A stretch of DNA of 64,000 bases from Nonomuraea thailandensis (GCF_024172165.1 NZ_JAMZEB010000002.1:9460501-9524500), one strand, 5' to 3'; numbered from the stretch's first letter, positions 25,450-34,094 are shown. The notes: generated by a model not told the origin, from the letters alone. Translations and numbers: made by a program.

Positions 25450-25614
25450 CTATCGGGTCTCGCGGTGCGCGCGGTGGCAGCGGCAGTTGGGGCAGTACTT
25501 CTTCAGCTCAAGCCGATCCGGGTCGTTGCGCCGGTTCTTCCGCGTGATGTAGTTGCGGTGCTTGCACTCCTGGCAGGCCAGCGTGATCTTCGGCCTAACG
25601 TCGGTGGCAGCCAC
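25450..25614 (-). CDS. rpmG: 50S ribosomal protein L33, zinc-binding form
   Basis: 54 residues: VAATDVRPKITLACQECKHR, NYITRKNRRNDPDRLELKKY and CPNCRCHRAHRETR. Cys14, Cys17, Cys41 and Cys44 make the zinc ribbon (C+ type), so a zinc-repressed cysteine-free paralogue may exist elsewhere. GTG start at 25614 with GAAAGG upstream. It follows tRNA-Met on the same strand. Confidence 0.95.
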   Translation of the reverse strand: MAATDVRPKITLACQECKHRNYITRKNRRNDPDRLELKKYCPNCRCHRAHRETR

Positions 25615-25685
25615 TTGGGAGTGCCTTTCTACGTTCGGGACATGGACACGCCCGTACCCAGGCCTGGCGACCTGGGTTGGGGCAG

Positions 25686-25759
25686 TAGCGGAGGCCGGAC
25701 TTGAACCGGCGACACAACGATTATGAGCCGTTTGCTCTGCCTGACTGAGCTACTCCGCC
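25686..25759 (-). tRNA. tRNA-Met (anticodon CAT)
   Basis: 74 nt, from GGCGGAG at the 5' end to CTCCGCTA at the 3' end. D-arm GCTC...GAGC, anticodon stem-loop ACGGCTCATAATCGTT with CAT, T-arm GCCGG TTCAAGT CCGGC. No encoded CCA. The usual actinobacterial position is upstream of rpmG. A hairpin (ACCCAGG/CCTGGGT, 25656-25677) separates it from rpmG. Confidence 0.95.
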
Positions 25760-25972
25760 TTTGAGCCGGAAAGGGCCCGGCCCGTAGAGGATACCCGACA
25801 CGGCGAGCACATTCGTAACTCACCCGGTCAGGTGGGGTGCTCCCAGTATGCCTCAGGAACCCCCGACAACCGAAATCAAATGCCCGGCAGCCCCGTCTGC
25901 CGTCCCCTCCCAAGGGGTGATCAGCGTAGCAGCGGTCGCGAACCCCCGCACACCGGTCGCCGCCCGCCCGGC

Positions 25973-27043
25973 TCAGGACGTGGCGCCGAGCCGCGCGCGG
26001 ACCTTGGCGAGGAGCTCTTCGGGCAGCATGGCGTAACCGTACAGGGAGAGGTAGGACTGGCCGGCGTCGCTGGCGGTGTAGTTCAGGAAGGTGAGCACCA
26101 CCGGGTCGTTCCGGTTCGCACAGACGATCTCGTAGGTGGCCAGGATGAGCGGGTAGGCGCCGGAGACCTTGGTCACGTAGTCGAGGCGGACCACGAGATC
26201 GTCCTCGCGACCGGCGCTCCTGGCGCCCTTCATGGCCCTGCTCGCGCTCTCGGGCGTGAGCGGGACGAACTGCCCGGCGGCGTTGCGGATCCGGGCGACC
26301 TTCAGCCTGGCGCTGCTGGCGAAGCCGTACTCCACGTACCCGATCGAGTGCCGGCGCTGCTCGACGGCCCGCGCCATGCCGCTGGAGCTCACCACGCCCT
26401 CCCCCGTGCCGTTCCACCTCAGGGAGGGCCGGTGCGGCCAGTCGCCGGCCGCCTTGAGGTAGGACAGGAAGTTGTGGGTGGTGCCGGAGGCGTCGGAGCG
26501 GTGGAAGACGCGGATCGGGGTCGGCGGCAGGCGGCTGCCGCGGTTGTCCGCGGCGATCTGCGGCGCGTTCCACCTGGTGATGCGCCCGCTGAAGATGCCG
26601 GTCAGCGTGGCGGGCGAGAGCTTCAGGTCCGGCACGGTCGGCAGGTTGTAGGCCAGCGCGATGGGCCCGATCACCATCGGCAGATGGATGGCGCGGCCGC
26701 CGCAGCGCCGGTCGGCCTGCGCCTGCTCCTGCGGGTTCATCGCGACGTCCGAGCCGGCGAACGCGCTGCGGCCGGCGATGAAGTCGCGGATGCCCGCTCC
26801 CGAGCCGGTGGCCTCGTAGATCACGCGCAACCCTGGATGCGTGCGCTCGAAGTCGGCGCGCCAGGCGTCCATCGCGCCCTTCTGCGCGGTCGAGCCGGAG
26901 CCGCGGACGGAGGCGGCGATCTGCGGGCTCTGACGTCCGTGCTCGGTGGTCAGCAGCACGATCCCGATCGCCAGGGCGGCGCCGGCCGTCACGGCGATGG
27001 CGACGATCACGGCCGCTGCAGCGATCCAGGTTGACCTTGCCAT
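25973..27043 (-). CDS. PstS-like phosphate-binding protein
   Basis: 356 residues. An N-terminal hydrophobic segment (AAAVIVAIAVTAGAALAIGIVL) acts as anchor or signal. The mature part has the PstS phosphate-binding motifs VRGSGSTAQ, EATGSGAGIRDFIAG, SDVAM and HRSDASGTTHNFLSYL. No pstCAB genes adjoin, so it may act as an orphan binding or sensing protein. No lipobox cysteine is apparent, so membrane anchoring is probably by the uncleaved helix. Confidence 0.85.
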   Translation of the reverse strand: MARSTWIAAAAVIVAIAVTAGAALAIGIVLLTTEHGRQSPQIAASVRGSGSTAQKGAMDAWRADFERTHPGLRVIYEATGSGAGIRDFIAGRSAFAGSDVAMNPQEQAQADRRCGGRAIHLPMVIGPIALAYNLPTVPDLKLSPATLTGIFSGRITRWNAPQIAADNRGSRLPPTPIRVFHRSDASGTTHNFLSYLKAAGDWPHRPSLRWNGTGEGVVSSSGMARAVEQRRHSIGYVEYGFASSARLKVARIRNAAGQFVPLTPESASRAMKGARSAGREDDLVVRLDYVTKVSGAYPLILATYEIVCANRNDPVVLTFLNYTASDAGQSYLSLYGYAMLPEELLAKVRARLGATS

Positions 27044-27167
27044 TTCTCCAAGGCTATGGATCCGAGGCGACGCGGCCCATCAGCCACAGCCCAAATTTCG
27101 GGCTTGAGATGCCTGGCAGAGGGCAGCCCGCCCCGGTCGCCACACTCCTCGCCATGCGGGGCGGAGC

Positions 27168-27365
27168 TTGAACCTTCACGATCTCCTGGCGTGGGTGCTG
27201 GGAGGGGCGGCGATCTGGGCCGTGCTGGTGTTCTGCGCGTTCCTGATCCGCTGGGACGTCGTCGCCGCCCTGGAGACCGGCACGGGCACGGCGGTCATGC
27301 TCGCCGTCGCGGCGCTCTTCCGGTGGTGGAGGAACCGGGGAAAGGACCAGCCGCCAGCCGATTAG
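27168..27365 (+). CDS. Small membrane protein of unknown function
   Basis: 65 residues with two hydrophobic segments (LAWVLGGAAIWAVLVFCAFL and TGTAVMLAVAALF) and a basic, hydrophilic tail RWWRNRGKDQPPAD. The TTG start is doubtful because GGAG lies only one base before it. G/C-rich third positions support coding. Lies between the PstS-like gene and the tRNA-Thr terminator. Confidence 0.45.
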   Translation: MNLHDLLAWVLGGAAIWAVLVFCAFLIRWDVVAALETGTGTAVMLAVAALFRWWRNRGKDQPPAD

Positions 27366-27378
27366 CCGCGTACAACGC

Positions 27379-27413
27379 GAAAACGCCCGCCCCGTGACTT
27401 ACGGGTCGGGCGT
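27379..27413 (-). terminator. Rho-independent terminator of tRNA-Thr
   Basis: On the minus strand ACGCCCG pairs with CGGGCGT (27383-27389 with 27407-27413), extended by CCCGT/ACGGG, followed by TTTT. It lies just downstream of tRNA-Thr and could also stop the convergent small ORF. Confidence 0.85.
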
Positions 27414-27421
27414 GAAGTGCG

Positions 27422-27494
27422 AGCCCCCAAACGGAATCGAACCGTTGACCTTCTCCTTACCATGGAGACGCTCTGCCGACTGAGCTATAGGGGC
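27422..27494 (-). tRNA. tRNA-Thr (anticodon GGT)
   Basis: 73 nt. Acceptor GCCCCTA pairs with TGGGGGC; D-arm GCTCAGTCGGCAGAGC; anticodon stem TCTCC/GGAGA around the loop ATGGTAA, giving GGT; T-arm AACGG TTCGATT CCGTT. No encoded CCA. Followed by a hairpin with a T-run. Confidence 0.95.
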
Positions 27495-27533
27495 CTGTCC
27501 GGCGCTGCGGACAGGTGTAACCATACACGGCAC

Positions 27534-27764
27534 TCAGCGATGATGCGAACTCGTTCCGGCCGCCGCCGGGGCCCGCACCCGCCGCCGCGCGGGGAAGTCG
27601 ATCACCTCGCACAGATCCGCCAGATCGACGTGCCTGGCCACCTCCGCCACCGAGGTGCAGTCGGCGACCAGCCACCCGTTCCTGCGCACCCGGAGCACCT
27701 GCCGCCCCCCGCGCACCGCACCGACGACCTCGTAACCGTCGAGCCCGACCCATCGCCTGTCCAT
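27534..27764 (-). CDS. Short conserved-looking hypothetical protein
   Basis: 76 residues: MDRRWVGLDGYEVVGAVRGG, then RVRRNGWLVADCTSVAEVAR and HVDLADLCEVIDFPARRRV. No family recognised. No ribosome site precedes the ATG, so it may be leaderless; an ATG at 27776 is also in frame. It begins upstream of and runs toward tRNA-Thr. Confidence 0.5.
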   Translation of the reverse strand: MDRRWVGLDGYEVVGAVRGGRQVLRVRRNGWLVADCTSVAEVARHVDLADLCEVIDFPARRRVRAPAAAGTSSHHR

Positions 27765-27848
27765 AGCGGCACACATTAGCCGCGGGGTCTCTCATTTTTG
27801 CCCTGCCACACGCGTTACCAGGCATACCGAATCGGCACAGGCATCGAC

Positions 27849-27892
27849 TCAGTACCCGTAGAGCCCGGCCTCAGTACCGGTAGAACCCGGCG
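27849..27892. repeat. Two-copy 22-bp tandem duplication over the NlpC/P60 gene end
   Basis: Units 27849-27870 and 27871-27892 (TCAGTACCCGTAGAGCCCGG versus TCAGTACCGGTAGAACCCGG). The second unit is the final codons and TGA of the NlpC/P60 gene; the first lies past the stop. Confidence 0.85.
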
Positions 27893-28392
27893 AAGTCCTT
27901 CTTCCGGCCGATCTCGTCGACCCGCACCACGGCCCCGGTCTCCGGCGCGTTCATCATCTTCCCGCCGCCCAGGTAGACGCCCACGTGATGGGTCCTGACC
28001 GACCGCTTGCCGATCTTCCCGAAGAACACCAGGTCCCCCGGCTCGGGCGAGGAGACCCGCCGCATCCTGCGCACGTGGTCGTCGGTGTTCCCCGGCCCCA
28101 GCACGTCCTCGCCGTGGGCCAGCGCGTACACCCATCGCGCGAAGCCCGAGCAGTCGAGCCCGCGCGTCCTGGCCGCCGGGCAGGGCTTGATCCGGCCCCG
28201 GTAGCCCCTGCAGGTGCCCTTGGACGGCCCGGGGGACGCCGCGTGGCCGCCGCCCCAGGAGTACACGATCCCGCGCTGCTCGATCTCGTACGCGACACGT
28301 ACGATCAGCGGCGGCATGGACAGCCCCAGCGGCACGGAGGCCGTGGCGGTCAGCAGGAGCAGCGCCGCTGCCACGGCTAACCGCCGTCTCAT
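27871..28392 (-). CDS. Secreted NlpC/P60 (C40) cell-wall endopeptidase
   Basis: 173 residues. Signal peptide MRRRLAVAAALLLLTATASV, then the P60 catalytic domain: Cys in GLDCSGFARWVYA, His in HHVGVYLGGGKMMNA, and a third polar residue near AGFYRY. The family cleaves the D-Glu-(m)DAP bond in peptidoglycan stems. The ATG at 28392 has GGGAGGG upstream. An insert with two cysteines (GTCRGYRGRIKPCPAARTRG) precedes the catalytic Cys and may form a disulfide. Confidence 0.88.
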   Translation of the reverse strand: MRRRLAVAAALLLLTATASVPLGLSMPPLIVRVAYEIEQRGIVYSWGGGHAASPGPSKGTCRGYRGRIKPCPAARTRGLDCSGFARWVYALAHGEDVLGPGNTDDHVRRMRRVSSPEPGDLVFFGKIGKRSVRTHHVGVYLGGGKMMNAPETGAVVRVDEIGRKKDFAGFYRY

Positions 28393-28437
28393 CCCATACC
28401 CTCCCAAAAGTCACGCTTCTGGGATTGATACTGCCTC

Positions 28438-29454
28438 TTATCGGGCCTTGAGGGTGAGCTTCACCGAGCCGACCGTCACGTTGACGCCCACGGTGCCCGT
28501 CGACTTCCTGGGCTTGGTGGTGAACGTGAACGTCTTCTTCTGCCCGCGCGGCAGCTCGGCGACGGTGCAACGCACCGCCGTGCCGCTGAAGTCGCACCCC
28601 GGCGCCTTGACCACGGTCTGCCCGCCGAACGCCCTCCCGGAGACCTTGACGTCCTTGACGGGGTGCGGCCCCGTGTTCCTGATCGTGACCGTGTAGGTCT
28701 TCCTGTTCCTGGCCTGGCCCGACACCGTCACCGAGGCCGGCGGGTTGGCCAGCGTGGCGAGCTGGGACTCCGAGCCGTTGAACGTGTTCCCGCCGCCGAC
28801 CAGCGGCCCCTTGTCGGACGACTGCCAGAACGTGTGCTTCTTCCAGCTCTTCGGCAGCTCGCCCGGATCGTTGCCCCAGCGGGCCAGCCAGAGGGGGTTG
28901 GACCTGAACTTGTCGGAGTTCCCCGTGCACGTCTGCCACCAGCTCGTGGTGGTGTAGATGATCGCGTGCCGGCCGGTGGCCTCGTGGTACTTCTTCGTGA
29001 ACGCCTTGAGCCAGGCGACCATGTCCTCGACGGACAGGCCGTAACAGTTGTTCTTGCCGTTCGTGTCCTTGTACGGATTGTCCTCGATATCGAGCACTCC
29101 CGGCAGGGTGCGGCCATCGCTGATCCAGTTGCCGCCGTGCTGCAGGAAATAGTCGGCCTGCGCCGTACCGTCGGTTTCGTGTGGTTGCGCAAAGTGATAG
29201 GCGCCACGGATGAGCCCGGCCGCCGCGGCTCCGTCGTACTGCGCTCCGAAACGCGGGTTGGTGTAGTCCGTGCCCTCGGTGGCCTGCACGAACGCGAATT
29301 TCCCGCCTCCGGCGGCAACGCTCGCCCAATCGATGTCGCCCGTCCAGTTGCTGACGTCCACACCGGGCACTCCGTCGGCCGCCTGGGCGACTCCGGTCAT
29401 GCCGACCGTAGCAATTACCGCGAATAACAAGAGACGTTTCACGCCGGAGATCAT
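28438..29454 (-). CDS. Secreted GH25 muramidase (lysozyme) with C-terminal beta domain
   Basis: 338 residues. Signal peptide MISGVKRLLLFAVIATVGMT. GH25 catalytic domain ~35-235: GVDVSNWTGDIDWASV, LIRGAYHFAQPHE and the acidic pair in LPGVLDIEDNPY. Residues ~245-338 form an Ig-like beta domain (VTIRNTGPHPVKDVKVSGRA, two Cys that may form a disulfide). It hydrolyses MurNAc-GlcNAc bonds. The ATG overlaps the stop of the upstream P-loop gene (ATGA). The order kinase, GH25, NlpC suggests a cell-wall operon. Confidence 0.92.
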   Translation of the reverse strand: MISGVKRLLLFAVIATVGMTGVAQAADGVPGVDVSNWTGDIDWASVAAGGGKFAFVQATEGTDYTNPRFGAQYDGAAAAGLIRGAYHFAQPHETDGTAQADYFLQHGGNWISDGRTLPGVLDIEDNPYKDTNGKNNCYGLSVEDMVAWLKAFTKKYHEATGRHAIIYTTTSWWQTCTGNSDKFRSNPLWLARWGNDPGELPKSWKKHTFWQSSDKGPLVGGGNTFNGSESQLATLANPPASVTVSGQARNRKTYTVTIRNTGPHPVKDVKVSGRAFGGQTVVKAPGCDFSGTAVRCTVAELPRGQKKTFTFTTKPRKSTGTVGVNVTVGSVKLTLKAR

Positions 29455-29993
29455 TGCGGAGCCGCACACAATTTCGCAAGTCCGGGAATATCAATTTCCC
29501 GCGTCGTCTCGACCGAAAAGACGGGCCCGAGCCCCAGGGGGTGCGCCCCTGCCGTCCACTCCCGCCAACGCTCGTCGCCGACCTCGCCGTCGAAGTGGAT
29601 CGGGTGCCGTACGCGCTGCTCGTACCTGCGCCTGGCCAGCTCGGGCGGCACGTCGCACCAGACCTCCCGCACGCGCGGGCCCGCCTCGACGCCCGCCCGC
29701 CGCAGCCCGGCGCGCACCACCGGCAGCAGCGGCGCCAGCCAGGGGCTTTCCAGCACCGCGCCGCGACCGGCCGCGGCCAGCAGGGTCCACATGCTCTCCC
29801 CCGCCGCCGCCCCCAGGCGCCTGCTCCACTCGCGCGGCGGCACGCACTCCGGCCTCGTGAGCGTGTCCGCCAGCGTCTCCTTGATGTCGTCCTTGCTGAT
29901 GACGGGCCAGCCGAGCGCCCGCCCGAGCGCCCGGGCCACCGTGGTCTTGCCGGAGCCGGGCAGGCCGTTGACGAGCACGACGAGATCACCCAT
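29451..29993 (-). CDS. P-loop NTPase, AAA_33/kinase-like
   Basis: 180 residues. Walker A VLVNGLPGSGKTTVARALG at the N-terminus, then VISKDDIKETLADTL and EVWCDVPPELARRRYEQR, the pattern of small-molecule or nucleotide kinases of the zeta-toxin/chloramphenicol-phosphotransferase type. The ATG at 29993 is the first in-frame start matching the family. Its stop overlaps the GH25 start. Substrate unknown; a link to UDP-sugar phosphorylation would be speculation. Confidence 0.75.
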   Translation of the reverse strand: MGDLVVLVNGLPGSGKTTVARALGRALGWPVISKDDIKETLADTLTRPECVPPREWSRRLGAAAGESMWTLLAAAGRGAVLESPWLAPLLPVVRAGLRRAGVEAGPRVREVWCDVPPELARRRYEQRVRHPIHFDGEVGDERWREWTAGAHPLGLGPVFSVETTREIDIPGLAKLCAAPQ

Positions 29994-30224
29994 GCGCGAG
30001 ATGTTCGCAGAAATTGTTGCGCCGATCCGGAGAAACCGCACTTCGGAGGCCCTGAATTGGCCACGTCGGCGGCGCCGCTCCTGACGGTGTTTCCGCAGGT
30101 GGAAGCCCTTTATGAACGTGACATTCGCGTTTGCCAAACATCCCCGGAGCTGCACAAACTGGGATTCGATCCAGCGACCGCCCCCGACCAGGGGTTTCTT
30201 CGCCATGCCCGGAGGAAGGCGACC

Positions 30225-31166
30225 ATGATCCATGCCCGGGGACTGACCCGAGTGTTCAAGATGAAGAAAGAGAGCGTGGAGGCCGTCCGCGGCATCGACC
30301 TCGACGTGGAGGCCGGCCAGCTCGTCGCGTTCCTGGGCCCGAACGGCGCGGGAAAATCCACCACCCTGCGCATGCTCACCACCCTCCTGCCACCCACCTC
30401 GGGCACCGCCACGGTGGCCGGCCACGACGTGGCCACCGACCCGAAGGGCGTGCGGGCCCGCATCGGGTACGTGGGCCAGCGCAACAGCGCGGGCGAGGAC
30501 TTCCTCGTCCGGGACGAGCTCGTCACCCAGGGCCGCTGCTACGGCCTGCGCCCGAAGGAGGCCGCCGCCCGCGCCGGCGAGCTGCTCGACCTGCTGGACC
30601 TGGCGCCGCTGGCCAAGCGCGTGCCCGGCACCCTGTCAGGGGGCCAGCGCCGCCGCCTCGACATCGCCCTGGGCCTCATCCACCGCCCGTCCCTGCTGTT
30701 CCTCGACGAGCCCTCGACCGGGCTCGATCCCAAGAGCCGCGCGGAGATCTGGCAGCACATCCTGCGCCTGCGCGAGACGTACGGCACCACGCTGTTCCTG
30801 ACCACCCACTACCTGGAGGAGGCCGACAGCATGGCCGAGCGGGTGGTGATCATCGACGGCGGCCGGATCATCGCGGACGGCACGGCCGAGCAGCTCAAGA
30901 ACGACCTGGCCGGCGACCACATCGTCATCACCACCGGCACCGAGCGCGAGGCCGAGACGGCCGCGCGGATCGGCGGCGGCGACGCCGACGGCCTCACCGT
31001 CCGCCTGCGGGTCGCCAAGGCCACCGCCGCGCTGCCCGACTACCTGCGGACGCTGGACGCCGCCGGCATCAAGGTCGTCACCGCCGAGACCATCCGCCCG
31101 ACCCTCGACGACGTGTTCCTCACCCTGACTGGGAGAAGCCTCACCGATGACGACGTTCCTGCGTGA
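30225..31166 (+). CDS. ABC transporter ATP-binding protein (DrrA family)
   Basis: 313 residues. Walker A LGPNGAGKSTTLRML near 38, signature LSGGQRRRLDIALGL near 137, Walker B LLFLDEPSTGLDP near 157, and the DrrA-type C-terminal domain ending RPTLDDVFLTLTGRSL. DrrAB exporters remove daunorubicin-like drugs. ATG preceded by GGAGGAAGG. The gene overlaps the permease gene by 20 nt. Confidence 0.92.
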   Translation: MIHARGLTRVFKMKKESVEAVRGIDLDVEAGQLVAFLGPNGAGKSTTLRMLTTLLPPTSGTATVAGHDVATDPKGVRARIGYVGQRNSAGEDFLVRDELVTQGRCYGLRPKEAAARAGELLDLLDLAPLAKRVPGTLSGGQRRRLDIALGLIHRPSLLFLDEPSTGLDPKSRAEIWQHILRLRETYGTTLFLTTHYLEEADSMAERVVIIDGGRIIADGTAEQLKNDLAGDHIVITTGTEREAETAARIGGGDADGLTVRLRVAKATAALPDYLRTLDAAGIKVVTAETIRPTLDDVFLTLTGRSLTDDDVPA

Positions 31167-31890
31167 CACCACCACCGTTTTCTCCCGCGAGTTCAAGCCC
31201 AGCCTGCGCAACCCGGTCGGGCTGCTGTTCGACATGGGGCAGCCGCTGCTGTTCCTGTTCCTGTTCGGGTCGCTGCTGGACGGGGCGGTCGGCTCGTCGT
31301 GGCAGTGGTTCGTGCCGGGGATCCTGGTCATGATGTGCCTGACCGGGCCCATGAGCGCCGGCTACACGCTGCTGGTCGAGCTGATCGGGGGCGCGATGGA
31401 GCGCCTCATGGTCACGCCGCTGAACCGGACGGCGATGCTCGTCGGCAAGAGCGTGAAGGCCGTGCTGACGCTGCTGGTGCAGGCGGTGCTGATCATCGTC
31501 CTGGCGCTGCCGCTGGGCTTCGAGCTGCACCTGGCGGGCGTCCTGGGGGCGCTGCTGCAGCTCGTCGTCTTCAGCGTGGGGCTGGGGGCGCTCTCGTTCG
31601 TCCTGGCGATCAAGTCGGCCCCGGGCGGCACCCTGTTCTACGTCGTCAGCCAGTCGATCATGTTCCCGCTGCTGCTGCTCTCCGGGGTGCTGCTCCCGCT
31701 GGAGACCGCTCCCGGCTGGTTGCGGGCGCTCGGCCAGGTCAACCCGGTCACCTACATCGTGGACGCCCAGCGCGCCCTGTTCGCGGGCGACCTGTCCAGC
31801 CCCTCCGTCCTGTACGGCGCCGCGACCGCCTGCGTCATCGCCGCGGTCGGCCTCTACCTGGGCAACCGGGCGCTGCGTCGAGGCGTATGA
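31147..31890 (+). CDS. ABC-2 type permease (DrrB family)
   Basis: 247 residues, six transmembrane segments, with the ABC-2 motif region (LLSGVLLPLETAPGWLRALG followed by NPVTYIVDAQRALF). Partner of the upstream ATPase: overlapping reading frames imply translational coupling. N-terminal cytoplasmic stretch FSREFKPSLRNPVGLLFD is typical of DrrB. Substrate unknown; the neighbourhood is rich in resistance-type genes. Confidence 0.92.
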   Translation: MTTFLRDTTTVFSREFKPSLRNPVGLLFDMGQPLLFLFLFGSLLDGAVGSSWQWFVPGILVMMCLTGPMSAGYTLLVELIGGAMERLMVTPLNRTAMLVGKSVKAVLTLLVQAVLIIVLALPLGFELHLAGVLGALLQLVVFSVGLGALSFVLAIKSAPGGTLFYVVSQSIMFPLLLLSGVLLPLETAPGWLRALGQVNPVTYIVDAQRALFAGDLSSPSVLYGAATACVIAAVGLYLGNRALRRGV

Positions 31891-31932
31891 GCCGTTTTGA
31901 CATCCGTTTCGCGTCGCCACCAGAGTGAGCTG

Positions 31933-32436
31933 GTGACTCTTGTGCTGGCGACGCGGACGGTGCCCTGGATCCCGGTGGCGCACCGCCTCGACGTGATCCT
32001 GTCCGAGACCCTGCCGCCGGTCGAGCAGACCACGTCGGCGTTCGCGTTCGTGTCCGACTCCGCCGGCCGGACGCTGATGACCTGCGTGGACCGCGAGGGC
32101 CGCGGCTGGGACATCCCAGGCGGCCACCTGGAGCCGGGCGAGAGCCTGGCCGAGGCGGCGGCCAGGGAGCTGCACGAGGAGACCGGCCTGAGCCTGCCGG
32201 CCTCCGCTCTGTCGATCTTCGCCTGGCAGCGCATCGAGCTGCTGGAGCCGCCTCCGGCGGACTACCGCTATCCGGCGCTGGCGTACATGGCGATGTTCCG
32301 CGCGGCGCTGCCGGAGTCCGGCGCGCCGACGCGGCCGCCCGCGGGCTCCGAGAGCACCCGCGCCGACTGGCTCTCCCGTGCGGAGATCGAGCGGGTGTGC
32401 CCGGACCGCACCTGGCTGGTGCTGCTGGAGGCATGA
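31933..32436 (+). CDS. NUDIX hydrolase
   Basis: About 167 residues. The Nudix box GGHLEPGESLAEAAARELHE continues with ETGL, matching Gx5Ex7REUxEExGU. GTG 31933 is used; the frame is open back to 31897. The family hydrolyses nucleoside diphosphates linked to other moieties. It follows the ABC permease by ~40 bp and precedes a DinB gene, possibly in one transcript. Confidence 0.8.
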   Translation: MTLVLATRTVPWIPVAHRLDVILSETLPPVEQTTSAFAFVSDSAGRTLMTCVDREGRGWDIPGGHLEPGESLAEAAARELHEETGLSLPASALSIFAWQRIELLEPPPADYRYPALAYMAMFRAALPESGAPTRPPAGSESTRADWLSRAEIERVCPDRTWLVLLEA

Positions 32437-32443
32437 TGGAGCC

Positions 32444-32971
32444 ATGGCCTGGCGCTCGCCGGAGATCTCGCGGCTCAACGGCCAGCTGAGCGTGCCCGCG
32501 GGCGGCGAGCGGGCCGTCGCCGACGCCTGGCTCGACGCGCACCGCGAGACCCTGCTCTGGAAGTGCGGCGGCCTGACCGCCGGCCAGCTCAGGTCCCGTT
32601 GTGTCGAGCCGTCGAGCCTGTCGCTGCTCGGGCTGCTGCGCCACATGGCCGAGGTGGAGCGCGACTGGTTCCGCACCCGCTTCGCCGGCGAGCGGGTGCC
32701 GTACCTCTACTGCACCGACGACGACCTGAGCGCCGAGTTCGACGTGGACGGGGCCGACGCGGAGGCCGATCACGCGACCTATCTCGCCGAGCTCGACGCG
32801 GTCCGCCGCACGGTCGCGGGCCGCTCCCTCGACGAGACCTTCACCGACCCGAGGCGCGGCATCACCATGTCGCTGCGCTGGGTGTACACGCTCATGATCC
32901 AGGAGTACGCCCGCCACAACGGCCACGCCGACCTGCTCCGCGAGCGCCTCGACGGCGCCACCGGCCACTGA
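32444..32971 (+). CDS. DinB-like protein (DUF664)
   Basis: 175 residues of the DinB/YfiT four-helix fold: LLWKCGGLTAGQLRSR, LSLLGLLRHMAEVERDWF with the first metal-type His, and MIQEYARHNGHADLLRERLD with the paired His near the C-terminus. These proteins resemble mycothiol-dependent transferases. ATG preceded by GGAG. The spacing of 7 nt after the NUDIX stop indicates an operon. Confidence 0.88.
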   Translation: MAWRSPEISRLNGQLSVPAGGERAVADAWLDAHRETLLWKCGGLTAGQLRSRCVEPSSLSLLGLLRHMAEVERDWFRTRFAGERVPYLYCTDDDLSAEFDVDGADAEADHATYLAELDAVRRTVAGRSLDETFTDPRRGITMSLRWVYTLMIQEYARHNGHADLLRERLDGATGH

Positions 32972-33052
32972 CGCCGCACCGTTCGACGGCCGAACCGATC
33001 ACCTGCATCATGGCCCTCGGCCGGATTTGATCTACGTCGCGAGGAGTGTGCG

Positions 33053-33955
33053 GTGCTGAACCCCAGGGAGCCCGACTGGGCGCACGTGGCCAGGTCCCTC
33101 GGCAAGGTGCTCGCCGTCACCGTGGTGCTCCACCTGGCCCTGGGCGCCGCCGATCGGGTGCTGTGGTTGTTCCTCCCCTCCGGCGGCGAGCGCGTGGCCA
33201 CGGTGCACGGCACGGCCGCCCGCGTCGCCAACCCGGACAAGCGCCTGTCCGGGGGCTCCGACTCCGGCGAGACGTTATGGCAGTCGGCCTACGCGATGTG
33301 GGGAGAGCCTCGACTGGCCGGCCGCAGCGAGCCCGAGCGCTACGAGATCGTGGAGAGCCTGTTCGGCACCGTCCGGGCGCCCTCCCTCGACGGGCCGTCC
33401 GGCAAGCTGGGCGACGCGATCAGCGCCGTCGAAGCCAACCCCTACGCGGGACAGAAGCACATCGCCAGGAAGACCATCGACGGGCTGCCCCAGACGCTCG
33501 TCGCCACCGCGGTCGTGGAGTTCACGCGCCCGATGACCACCGAACAGCTCATCGCCTTCAACCACAGGTACGCCCTCCGGGGCGGGCCCGACGTCTCCTA
33601 CATCTACTTCCCGGCCTCGCGCTACGACGACTCCGACCCGAATCCGCTGCTCAACGCGGTGGTGTGGAATCGCGACATGGTCGAGGAGAACACCGGAGCG
33701 GATTTCACCTACCAGCACGAGACCGAGCCCGAGCCGGCGCTCCGGGAGTTCCGCAACTGGGTCGGGCTGCTCGACGAGGGGGACGATCTCAGCGCGTTCG
33801 GCCTCAGCTACCAGTGGCTCGCCCGGGCCGCCGAGGAGGGCGCCGTGTACGGGCTCGTCATCGACCGCTGGAAACTGGCCGACCTGCGTGCGCTGCTGCC
33901 CGACCAGGACGTGAGCACGATCCGGCTCGCCGACGTCGCCTTCGACCTCGGCTGA
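33053..33955 (+). CDS. Uncharacterised single-pass membrane protein
   Basis: 300 residues. A short cytoplasmic N-terminus, one hydrophobic helix (VLAVTVVLHLALGAADRVLWL near residues 20-40), then a large extracytoplasmic domain without recognised motif (FTRPMTTEQLIAFNHRYALR, YIYFPASRYDD). GTG start with GAGGAG. It ends ~30 bp before the conserved RAE promoter block and is not itself behind one. Confidence 0.65.
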   Translation: MLNPREPDWAHVARSLGKVLAVTVVLHLALGAADRVLWLFLPSGGERVATVHGTAARVANPDKRLSGGSDSGETLWQSAYAMWGEPRLAGRSEPERYEIVESLFGTVRAPSLDGPSGKLGDAISAVEANPYAGQKHIARKTIDGLPQTLVATAVVEFTRPMTTEQLIAFNHRYALRGGPDVSYIYFPASRYDDSDPNPLLNAVVWNRDMVEENTGADFTYQHETEPEPALREFRNWVGLLDEGDDLSAFGLSYQWLARAAEEGAVYGLVIDRWKLADLRALLPDQDVSTIRLADVAFDLG

Positions 33956-33983
33956 TGAGGAGCGAGGAGGACGGCACACCCCC

Positions 33984-34047
33984 CGCCACTCTCAACGTAT
34001 AGCGCAACAGGGGGCTTGCGGCAAGACCCCGGTCGTGCCGCACAATC
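33984..34047 (+). promoter_or_regulatory. Rifamycin-associated element (RAE) promoter block of helR
   Basis: The 19-mer GGGGCTTGCGGCAAGACCC at 34011-34029 differs at one base from the RAE consensus as I recall it (GGGGCTTGCGGCAAGGCCC), an imperfect inverted repeat upstream of rifamycin-resistance genes. The block (CGCCACTCTCAACGTATAGC upstream, TGCCGCACAATCG downstream) is repeated almost exactly before the glycosyltransferase at 38525. A TTGCGG and a CACAAT hexamer 19 bp apart could be -35 and -10, putting the element at the promoter. Confidence 0.8.
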
Positions 34048-34094
34048 GACGACCTGACCCCCTGCCGCGAGCAACGAATCGGAGCCGACCACCC

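Noticed and set aside
30000..30224. Possible RAE or attenuator upstream of the DrrA-like gene
   Set aside because: No CTTGCGGCAAG core and no convincing hairpin was found in this stretch.
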